Part shown: positions 35,876-46,900 of the stretch, one piece after another
Layout: each line of letters opens with the position of its first letter
Numbering within the stretch: position 1 is the stretch's first letter
NCBI GenBank assembly: GCA_963965975.1
Contig: OZ014412.1
Location: 1,242,501-1,306,500, forward strand
Length of the DNA stretch: 64,000 bases
Origin: Xestospongia bergquistia
Taxonomy: Eukaryota; Porifera; Demospongiae; Haplosclerida; Petrosiidae
Reading direction: 5' to 3'
Notes under the pieces: generated by a model
Seen by the model: only the letters and a program-made list of their open reading frames with translations
Databases searched by the model: none
What the model was told of the DNA's origin: nothing
Made by a program: the position numbers and the translations under genes

Positions 35876-38800
35876 TTAATATTTTACAGTTTCTGGTCCA
35901 GGATTAAGTTCAATATCTCCTGATAAAATAAGAAGAAGCAAGAAAAATGAGGCTAGAGAGAAGGTCAGGTAACCACTACACTCATCTCTTGGTCCCCTTT
36001 CTGACCAATGTAACTGCCTCCATCCTGGGAGATCAGAAGTTGTTCCTTGTGGACTCTGTATATATATTGTACGATGATCCTCTAACTCATGAGTAGTAAG
36101 TTTAACATCAACTGTTGCTATGAAAATATAAAAAAAAGATAAATAAACAAATTTCAAAATATAATACAATCATAGTACTTTATACCATATAAAATACATA
36201 ACACAGTATATAATATAATACATAGTGCATTATATAAACTGTATCTATTATTTGACATGGCAAAACCCAGTGTTGTCATATTTACTAATTATGAGTTCTA
36301 ATACAGTATGAGAAAGTATTCACAAAGTATGTACTGTGTCATTCAATACACAATGGTTGAAACAAAGCCTCATACAACTCCTCTAATTATATACCATCTT
36401 TGCTAAAACAGGAAATGAGAAGTCAAACATTATTAAGCTGGTACATTTATCATAATACACAGTCATCCTCACAGAACATTAGCTCAATTTTATTCTATCA
36501 ATGGCCATATTAAACATTATAAAGTTAGAGGGCTATCATGGTTCAAGGTGGACAAGTGATCCTGACCTTGGTTTTAACTAAAATGCATCAATTAAATTAT
36601 AACTTTTTTGAAATTTTTTAATTTACCTAAAGCATCATCAACAAGGGGAAGCCTTTGAGTTTCCTGAGGTCTGTATTCAGATTCATCAGATCTAATATTA
36701 TAAAGACATAATTCAATATACTATATAGTTCATAATAATTTACTCATTAATAATAGGATCACATGTGTTATTGTCATCATCATCATTGACTTGAATCACA
36801 CCTTGAACATTAGAACAAGTGACAATATCATTTGTTATACTTAACTTCTGAGTGGTATAAACAAGTTCAGGTGAGGAAAGATCAATCACACGATTCTTAT
36901 CTGAATCAGGTTCATCTTCAATAATACATTCCAGGGAGATACAATCACAAGGAGAAGACATAACATCTTCAGCACTAGAATTAAATGTATGCATCTGGGT
37001 GATTAACATTTCCTCTTGATATGATGATTTGGTGTTACTGAATATACGAGTTGAATCTTTATCGTCATTAATAACCTGATTTGGTAACTTACTATCCACT
37101 AACAACAAAATAAATTAAAATAAGAAAATTATATAAACTTACCAAACCAAACTGAACACTCGTTATCAGTTAAAGTGGTTGGAGATATATAAACACAGTC
37201 ATCATTATCAGCTATTAATATAAAGTATATGATGTCATTTCAATGATTATTATCTATTTACCAGTATCATTCTGATCTGGAAGTTTATCATTAACGTCAA
37301 GAGGACTTATCCCAGGTGAAAATGTCTCCTATATTGGAAAAATTCACTTTATTGTAAGGATCTTTAAAGTAACGTATACAATAAAGTAAGCAGACAATAT
37401 ATTAGACCTTTGTACAATAATATTAATAATATTATGATAATATAATATATATGATATTATAATTATAATATTAACAATATTGTAACTATATGTTCTATAG
37501 GTTACAATAACAAAATCAAACATGATAGATCCTCTTTAGGACTTGATATACTCTATCCTTCCTAATAAGATGTGATCAAGTTTAAGCCCTTAATACACAG
37601 GCTGTAACATCATTATTAACATACTATTAACTACTAATGACACGTTATTAATTAACAATGAATCAGCTTTAAGTGACTTAGCATACAAAATGATTCTACA
37701 AATGTGACCTAATTTGTGACAAGGGACTACTTCTGCCAAAACATTTGTCATGTGTAAAGGAAACACTGTTAAAACATCTCCAAATACATTTTGTATACAT
37801 ACAGTTACTACATATATATATATATATGTATATATATACAACTACTTATGGTAACTATGTACACAAAACTGCTTTTGAGGTGTTTTAACAGTGTATCCTT
37901 TACACATGACAAATGTTTTGGCAGAAGTAGTCCCTTATGCAAATCAAGTCACAAATGATTGCAACAAAAATGTGATAGTTATTATTATCATCTTACTTAA
38001 ATATTATGTCTAACACATACTTAAGGTGGTGGTACAGCGGAAGTCAAAAGCCAAATAATTTTATTATAATAATATATTCATACTATTATTAACATGGATG
38101 TAGTTCCAAGATAATAAACAGAATCTTAGCCCACACCCTATTGACAACATTATGAATATAATTAACATTCTTTATTCTAAAGTGTTATGGCTTCATGTAG
38201 TTGTACACATGAGGTTAAGGTCTCAAACAATAGTAAATTCTTACTTCTTTGTTATATAAATCTGATTTAGTTTGTGTCAGTTCAGATAAGTCTTCATATC
38301 TAATAGATAATAACAATTATATCTATTTTCAAAGACATGATATAACATACTTGTTGTTAGCTTGTGAATTCTTTGCTACATCCATCTCTGTTAGTAAGCA
38401 AACTTATATAATTAATATCTATCACTAGTAAGTTTTGTCTTACCTTTACTGACATCAGTGACATTTGCTGTCTTATGCTTCTGATCAACTGATATTACTC
38501 TTCCATGTAAAACAACAACAATAGCAACTCCAGCCACTATATACACAACTAAAATGACAATAGCTCCACATGATGTAGCTATAACAGCAAAGTACCCATT
38601 AACTGTATTGTAAGAAAATAAGTAATACAATATGTACTACTCATTACTTACTATCATAGCCAGTAAATAGTAGTAAGATATACTCCAGTATTTGAGGGTA
38701 CACAACAGATGGATTAGTTATAATAGTGCCATCTACTATATCATGAGCTGTCACAGTATAGTTACCACTAACTGGTAGACTTATATACTGGTATACTCTA

Positions 38801-40434
38801 CTCTCCTCTATACTGGATTTACTCATATTAATAGACTTCACAGTTCTTTTAAAAGACTCTCTAAATATCACATGACATCCATCAGCAGTAGAACTCTCAG
38901 CAAACCTACACTCTACAACAACTGATCCATTATTAGAGTAGTACTGTAGAGTGAGTCCTTGAACATGATAGGTTGCTATGGTGATAATGAAGGAATATAA
39001 ACATTTATTCTATTTAAACTAGCTTACTGAAAATTTCTTTCTCATTCACTTTTGATACATTGATATTATTTAACACTTGTCCAATAAAAATCCAGTTCAG
39101 TTGAGGAGCAAGATGCAATATAGTATAGTTAACAGTCACCAATATCTTATGAGAACAATTAATATTCATATGGGCATGTTCTCTTTCTGGGCCATTTGAT
39201 GTATTTTCTTTTGTTATACCCAGTAATGTACTATTGCACAGTAGAGGATATCCTATAATCTGTTGCATAGCAACAATAATAATTAGACATAATACTGTAG
39301 TTAACTTACCATGATTTGGAAAATGACATTGAAAGTGTTAGAGTTCTCAAATAAGACTGTATAATTATGTATTACAAGACGATATTCTGTAAGCAATTAA
39401 GATTATTAGTTAAAACACTGTTCAAAGTGCTATATAGTACAAATCATACAAGGAATACAGTCAAGATAATCATATAGCACAGGGCAAAGGTGGATAGTGC
39501 ATGATTCTTTAAATGATTAACAGTGTACTTGAGCTTATCAAAGGCACTCAAACAAAGTTATTTAATTTTTCATGTTCGTTATAACTAGCATGCAATCCAT
39601 TCATATATATGACCCATGCAGCGAAGTTGAAATTGTACAGATATAACTCACTCACTATATTATATCATTATAGTAATATAACAACATACCACCAGAAAAC
39701 TCTTCATGAATTGTCACATTAGATGATGAATAATGTTGTCCATTATCTATTACTTTCACTGTAGTAGCGTAAATATCACAGACTGTGAGGTTATATAACT
39801 CATAAGATGTATCATTAGTGATATCATTATATAGTAACTGGCCATGTTGGTTCTCTATATAAATGTGATATGATATTGGATAGTTCTCAAATGGATGTGA
39901 CCAGATCAAATAGCCTGATAAAGGATTGGTATAATTGAATATTAACTGGAGGTTTTCCACTGGTATGATCCCTATCATTAAACAATTAAAGTAATGAAGA
40001 CTCATACTAGCTTACCTTCAATTGTTAAAGTAGCACCTTTAAATGCAAAATCAAGATTTTGATCTAAAACAGTACATTGAACACTTATCCCATCATTAAT
40101 AGGTAGTGCTCTTATAGTTAGTACTGATGACCACACATCAACTGATATATTGTTAGTAGTTACTGATATCTCTCGACCTTGGTTACTGGGATCAGTCAAT
40201 AAGTTACCCCTTACTGACCAAGATAGCCTACTTCCCATACCCTCACATGTAAAGTTTACCAGTTTGTAAAGTTGAACAGTAACAGACAAGGGAGCTATTT
40301 TGATATCTGGATAGAGAGTCATGGTAATTAGGACTAAACAGTCATTGTCTCTTACCAACAGCATTGATCATTTCCAGAACAAGTTGAACGATTGCTAGAC
40401 AAGAAAAAGTATATATTAAATTGGTAAGTTCCAT
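35876..40434 (-). CDS. Receptor E: Ig-FN3 membrane receptor ending in a 2A-like motif
   Basis: Fourteen-exon model: 40434-40356 (signal peptide), 40306-40016 (Ig), 39971-39690 (FN3), 39386-39310, 39259-39028, 38975-38652 (TYHVQ module), 38602-38444 (transmembrane helix, AIVILVVYIVAGVAIVVVL), 38387-38351, 38299-38245 (YEDLSELTQTKSDLY), 37328-37262, 37211-37143, 37098-36744 (acidic), 36691-36627, 36117-35876. All introns are GT-AG and all phases close, giving 777 residues. The last exon has a second hydrophobic segment (YLTFSLASFFLLLLILSG) directly followed by DIELNPGP and PETVKY-stop. A donor after PET could instead join a 111-nt exon at 35833-35723 (VSFKSCHSEVSSEHDN...). Its start codon is fixed by the signal peptide. 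Gene C follows 394 bp downstream on the same strand. Confidence 0.85.
35894..35917 (-). other. 2A-like ribosome-skipping motif (DIELNPGP)
   Basis: The codons GAT ATT GAA CTT AAT CCT GGA CCA encode D-I-E-L-N-P-G-P, an exact match to the D(V/I)ExNPGP consensus of 2A peptides, where the ribosome fails to join Gly and Pro. Known 2A regions are preceded by a hydrophobic or helical stretch and often by G before the D; here SG follows a long hydrophobic segment. 2A-like motifs are known from some invertebrate non-LTR retrotransposons and NLR-like host genes. Activity here is untested. Confidence 0.7.
37700..37957. mobile_element. Foldback (hairpin) MITE in receptor E intron
   Basis: Inverted arms 37721-37780 and 37877-37936 are nearly complementary over about 60 bp (AAGGGACTACTTCTGCCAAA on the left), with weaker pairing outward for about 20 bp more. 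The loop holds a TA-rich stretch at 37810-37845. It lies between tail exons of receptor E and carries no frame of interest. Confidence 0.75.
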
Positions 40435-40619
40435 CTTCGTAATATGATAATTGTAGTCACGTGATCCATAGAAAACGGACTCCGTGTCCAACTGGTTGAG
40501 TACAGTAATATTATTAAAAACTAATTTATAACATTATAATGACAACATTTTAAAGAATCACGAATCAATACACACCAGTGCTTCCTTCCTAATAGATCGC
40601 AACCTATAAAGTCTTGGCT

Positions 40620-41262
40620 TCAAACAGTCGAGTTCGTCCTTTGTGTAGGAGATTTAGTGCAAGCAAAAGAGCGTTACGCTGGTTCAGTATAATTGAGATC
40701 CAAAATGATTGGCTTGTGGAATAACTGGTTGATCTATCATTAAAGTAATGAAAGGGACTTGTTATCAACACATAACAGCTCTTCTCACTGCCAATAAGAC
40801 CAAGCTTGTGATCCATCATGAATGAAAGGACTTGGAAATGCAATATCTTTCAGTTGGTGACCACACGAAGACATCTTTTCCGTCATATATAGCTTCAACA
40901 GACAAAAAGCTCTTTTAGGAGATAGATTTAGTATACTTTAGATCGTAGAGTAGAGCAGCAGAGTCTGCAGAGAAGTTTCTACAGGTAGATATATAGTGGA
41001 ACATTGCGGTTAAAGAGTCATACTTAACGGAGGATTCCTAGAGTATACTATTTTTATAATTGTATGAAAATAGCCAGATAGATTACATAGTCAGAAAACT
41101 TTATAATGTATCAAGCATCACAATAGATATTGATTGCCCTCACAAGTGGTGAGTATATTATTGTGGTGAGTATACTATTTTCCAAGAAATCTGTGGAAAT
41201 TACACGCACGCAGTAGTTACCAGTCATTCTTTTCTTTCATGAATACCTGCATGGGTATGAGG
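40620..41262. mobile_element. Second copy of the nested DNA transposon, without the LINE
   Basis: Matches 1690-1990 and 3546-3626 in order. Shared stretches include TTTTCCGT-ATATATAGCTTCA, GTAGAGCAGCAGA, GGAGGATTCCTAGAGTATAC and GTAGTTACCAG. At the position of the LINE insertion this copy instead has a 95-bp segment. It also has about 150 extra bp at 40692-40840 relative to the first copy, bounded by TTCAG-like ends. Confidence 0.65.
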
Positions 41263-41269
41263 CTAAAGA

Positions 41270-43990
41270 AATTGGTGCTTCTTGATGTAACTTGTTCTAT
41301 GAAAATGATATCACTTTGTGTCATATGGGTTAATAATGGTAGTCTTAATATATGGTTTAGTTTTTTGGGGTTAGGGGCGTTTAGGGTTTTGGGTGCTTCT
41401 TGGTGAACTATGATGACATCACAAATAAATCAATTTTTTATTATCTGACACTGTAAACTGGACATACACTTGCCAGTATTCTATTACTCTATAAAGATAT
41501 TAATGTGATTTATATTTATCAACCACATTGACTATATATTTTTCTTTATATTCTATTATTAAAACTAGTCAATAATACATAGTCTATACTATCTACTATA
41601 ATAGCCATCACACATGACACTAACTTATGCGATGTTTACGTCACATGATAAACAGGCGACATTATATTATATTCCCTTCTCTACACAATACAAAGTCTGA
41701 AGTTATGCTAACTTGCTAATATTTGTTGAAATGCTGTACCTAATAATTATAATTTAACATCGAATATTTCTACTGGCAGGCCTATAAACCAGTGACCACG
41801 TACCAAAAAAGTTTTTCTCTCTTCAGCTTGGTGCATTAGAGAGAGCATCTACTGACCACAGTTCTCCAGGTAAATCATTTAAACACCTTACTATATATAT
41901 GTGATAGTTCTTTGTCTTTTACTAGCATGCCCACCCCACCACTGAACTGATCTGTCATTCTAAATGGAGGATCTCCTAAGAATCACCCTCATATTAAAGA
42001 TACAAAGAAATACACCATTAACTGAAAGAGCTTACTCTAGGGTGAGATAAGTGTCACAGTCGTTAGTGAAGAGCTAGATGGGAATAGGCTGACAGCCACT
42101 CATATGCATGGTGGCGTACTACATATCCAGAAGGACTGATATCCTTGCAAGGCAAGTCTGATACTAGCATCATGCCCATATCTACACTCCCTAGAGGCCT
42201 GGCAGGCCATTGATGATGACAATGAACAAGGTAGATCTTGTCACTCCACAACTACTCTTCATCTTACCGAGAAACATAAATGTATGTGATTATTCAATCC
42301 TACTGTGTTTGCACTTGTACAAGAGGGTTTGCCCCTTAGCTCATGGAGACACACTTGCATTGATGGACCATATCACATTCGAAGCAATGTCTAACCAAGG
42401 AATTCAAAGATTGAGATTCTCTCTCTAAGAAGCATAAAAACCAGACACTTGTTGTACTTCACCAAAGGTATTGTTATAGAATCCCTTGGACAATGCTTAC
42501 CCAAGAAACAGAACTCCAAGCTAATGAAGATGGTGTTAACTAATATTCTTTTGCAAGTCATTGAGCACTTACTAGATAATTTGAAGGTCTATATATAGTA
42601 TTCCAGAAGTCCTATCCCTAATCCAGCATGCCATCCACATAATTAATAGGGAATGTCTTTGAATTCATTGCATGCAAGTGACTCAAGATTTGATATTTTG
42701 TCAACTGTATATGGATCTGGCAACTTCTCTGCCAAAGACATCTTGTCAATGTTCATGATCAGATATTTTTATTAAAATTAATCATTTATTAAAATGTTTT
42801 ATTATTAGTCATAAAAATTTTACTTACTTTGACAGCCCTCTTTGCCAACAATTATAATGGTAATTAGAAACATACAGAATTGAAGGAGCTATTATTTAGT
42901 TTTGTGACACTACTGAATCAGATATAAAAAATATTACAAAAGCTACATCAAGTCTATGAAAATATGCAAATTAGCAAAGAATTAGAGTCTTAGAAAACTG
43001 CTACTTGACTGTGATTACGCTGCTGCACCTATTATGGTTAAACTGGCACTTGCTACACCTATAAGTTTTAACATCACATTTCACCTGTATTTGCATCAAT
43101 CGTAAATAAAAAAAGTAAGCAAATAAGTTTTCATGCAATCAAGTTGCTTATTTTGCTCTAAGTACTTATTTTGTTCTCGTGCTCTGGCAACATGGCAATT
43201 GAAAACAAACCAACATCACTACAAAAAATGTGACAAAGATTCTACACTTAATCTGCTGCTTTTCATTTTAACTCTGAACTCTATTGATGTTGGATAAATA
43301 GGCAATACCATGTAGCAAACTGACTGTGAAGTTTTTTTGAGTATCCTGCACTTCCTTGTTGGATAGTAACAATCTTCAAGAAATCTATTGAACTAACTTG
43401 TTAAAATTCACAAAAATATATCCTCTTATCGTTAGTTTTTTAAATAATTAAATTTCTTATATTCTTTAAACACCATTCGAAAAGCCTCTTGTCATGAAGA
43501 GACTCATCTGTGCTGATGAGGCAAACGTTGCATATTGTTTTATAATATAATCATAAAGTTGTCAATACAAATAGTAACACAATCACAAAAAAAATTAGAA
43601 TTCAATGAAGTAATTACGTAATGACTTTTGAAGAACCAAATTATCTATTATATAGGGAGGTGTGGTCCCATATGACCCCCCCTTAAATTCAGGAAAGTCC
43701 ATTCAAATATACTTAATATAGTATCTATTATAGTTATCTGGAAAAAGAGAATCTGAGTGTTACTGCATCCTTTTCAAAATGAATTAAACAATGAATAGCA
43801 AACAAAACTAAATTCATAAATAAATTTCTATTTAATTAATTCACTAACTTGACATACAAACATATAACAAAGAGAATTATCATAGCTTTTTGAAACTATT
43901 TCCTGACTAACTAACGATACATAGACAGCAAAAAGTACAATTTATGTCACTACAAGAGGACAACTAGTTTTCATGAGAAAGATAGTTTTC
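41270..43990. other. Non-coding stretch between receptor E and the 3' end of receptor F
   Basis: No gene is recognised apart from the interspersed repeat at 41994-42208. A GGGTTAGGGGCGTTTAGGG stretch near 41370 is too short and irregular to be a telomeric repeat. Confidence 0.4.
41994..42208. repeat. Interspersed repeat, also at 56592-56806
   Basis: About 215 bp shared between the two sites with few differences, from AGATACAAAGAAATACA to CCCTAGAGGCCTGGC. It contains GAGCTAGATGGGAATAGGCT and ATCCAGAAGGACTGATATCC. No terminal repeats or coding sequence are visible; a SINE or a MITE fragment are both possible. Confidence 0.75.
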
Positions 43991-43999
43991 TTTCATCAA

Positions 44000-46900
44000 T
44001 TAAAGAACCTCAATCAAAACACACTCATTTCCTTCATTATCTTCATTTATCCATTGAATAAACACATCTCTAAAAGCAGGCACAATTTGACAGTGGTTGT
44101 CACCTAAACAAACTATATGATATCAATGACTGTTTTATTAATTAATAGTTTACTATTTATCCATTGGATTAACACATTTATAAGACCAAGATTGACTTGA
44201 GAGTGGTTATCCTCAATAGCACATAATATAGCATCTGGAACACTCAAGACTTCAACACTGATATACCACTCAATATTAATATCTCTTAAAACATGCTCTA
44301 GGTTAGTAAGATGACTGTCACCTAAACAAATGATATGATATTAATTGAAATGACTGATTTATTAAGTAATAGTTTACTTAATAAGCTATTAAATACTAAT
44401 GATAAAATTAAGGACTCTTGGTTAACTTAAGGAATTACGCAGAAAATAAGCCAGTAGCAAGGTAATGTGATTTCTCATAGATCTAAGAATTTGTGTTTCA
44501 CCAGACTTGTATTTGCTAATTGGAAGTGATACAAAAGAATTTACTAACTTTTCTAGAGCTATGATTTAATTATACGACAAATTATAAAGTGGGTGTGCCA
44601 CACAAAAGTAGGTTCAAACCTGACTGGTTAGTTTGTTTGTCATAGCTTTGTTAAGTAGCTATGCAGTGTATATATAAAATTTAAAGAAATCGGGTGATAA
44701 CTTTCAAGGTATGAGATTGGCTATATGTCAAATTGTCAATAAGACTTGGCACCAGTTTACCAACTCTCATTTTGTCAACTTTTTGCCTACCCTAACAAAA
44801 AATGCATTGAGGTGTTTTTGATATCAGTTATGTTAGAGCTTAATCAAAGTCAAAGCATGGGATACCATAAGACTAATCCCTACAGTCAATCATGAAGAGA
44901 TTTAAGCTATCAGTGACCAACCTAACAAAGAAGAGGTAACAGCAAAACAACATTAAGGCTAATGTTAGGTTGGCATTAAAGCCTTAAAAGAGTAGTTAAT
45001 AAAATTCACCCGTTATATATTTGAATTTTAGTGAAGTAACTAATTAGTAAGTAATTATTATAATACTTGAAACCATTAGCTTTTAATTTACATTGCATTA
45101 GACATTGTCTATCGAGAATTTAAAAACCTTAAAAATGAAATGCACTAAAGTGCTTAACCTTGCCGCAGTCTTATCCAGAGACAAACAGAAAAAAGCTTTG
45201 CCATTTAGTGCGTCTACTGGGTACTTTGCACTCTAATTGACAAAAGGTCCAAAAAGTTAGTGATTCTCCAATGACAGCTATGGTGCTAGTGTTTTTAGTT
45301 CATGCTCAATGTATCAACAAAGATAACTGCCAAAAGTTAGTAAAACTGTCATAACTTTCCAAAGAAGTATTTTTTGCAAAAATTCTCACTTTAAAAAGTT
45401 GGAAATGTCATAAGCTATATGCAGGAGGTTTTTATTGAATTCTTGAGTCTTCACTGAAAACTGTGCTTTTTTCAAAGGTTTTTCAGACTTTAAAGCTTTT
45501 TGTTTGTTTGATGCTCCTTTTGGGAGTATTTTTTAAGAAGTACAGAAGTTTTGCTACCATCCACTATAGTTTGGTGGCTACCAGTGCCGTGTTTGCTGAG
45601 TTAAAGCAGTTCAAAGCCATTTGCTTGGGTAACAGACACACTGACAGACTACAGTACCCTTGCTATGAGCCCACACAGAGAGAGGTTAATATGTAAGCAT
45701 AAGCAAAATGCTACTTTTGATAGAAAGTAGGTAAAATAGGAGTAGGTGAACACCAATAACCCTAACAATAAGTAGGCCAGTATTTTGAGAGGTAAGAATC
45801 TAATATAATATAAATTGTAGCAAAGTGTCAGTTTGTTAATTATTCATAAGGAGATGATCGATCATTAACACATTTTTAAATGGACTGTAATATCTTGTAG
45901 ATTTTGGAAAAATTGTCATTCATCATACTTGTAATTATGATAGGAAGTGACACTCTATACTAAAGCCATATGATTTCTTTTAAAAGCTAAAACAATGTGG
46001 GTAGGTGTGGCATTAAATATTTCAGTTACCTAGTAACATGCTAACAGGAGCTACTATATAGTCACATGGTATTCAAGATAACAATATAGTTAAAACAATT
46101 ATACTATAGAGCATTCTCACCTTTTAAGACTTCATTTTCATCAGTCATTACAAAACATAGGGTACCTTCGCCAACTTGATATTTAGCAACATATTGTTCT
46201 AGTTCATCCTTTAATCCAAGACCAAGGAACAGAATTTTGTGAACATATTCCTGAAGATAAGTCACAGTAACATTTAAGGCTACATAACAACCACACACAA
46301 ATACCTCAACACAGGACAATATAGGATCCATGACAGCATGACAAAGGAGTAGACATTTCTTTTTAACCCCAGAAAAATAAACCTCTATATATCTAAAGGT
46401 AGTGAGCAGTAAAACCAATTGGCAGAAGTCTTCACAATAGAGTAGAACTCCACATTGTAGTTGGCTTGAAAACATTGATGAAGTATTGTCATGGCCAAAA
46501 TATAGTGATACCACTAGTAATGCTAACACACCCTATGCAAAATAATTATTAACAATAATTAATAATAATAATTGATAAACTAACCTGAGTTACTGTGTTA
46601 GACTTGAATACAATCAAAAAAGGAACTTTGTAGTCAGAATTGGGATTAGAGATATCTGTCATATAAACATCCTAAAGAGTATATGATCATGTAAAATATA
46701 ATCTAACAATTTAATATTTTACAGATTGAGGTCCATAGTTGAGTTCAATATCTCCTGATAAAATAAGAAGAACCAAAGCTAGAGAGAAGGTCAGAAAATC
46801 ACCACCCTCGTATTTTGGGCCTCCTTCTGACAATCGTAATTTCATCCATATTAGGAAATTGGAAATGGTTTTCTGTGTACTCCATATATATAGCACCAGT

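Noticed and set aside
41360-41395. GGGTTAGGGGCGTTTAGGG as an interstitial telomere repeat
   Set aside because: Only about three irregular units; no tandem array.
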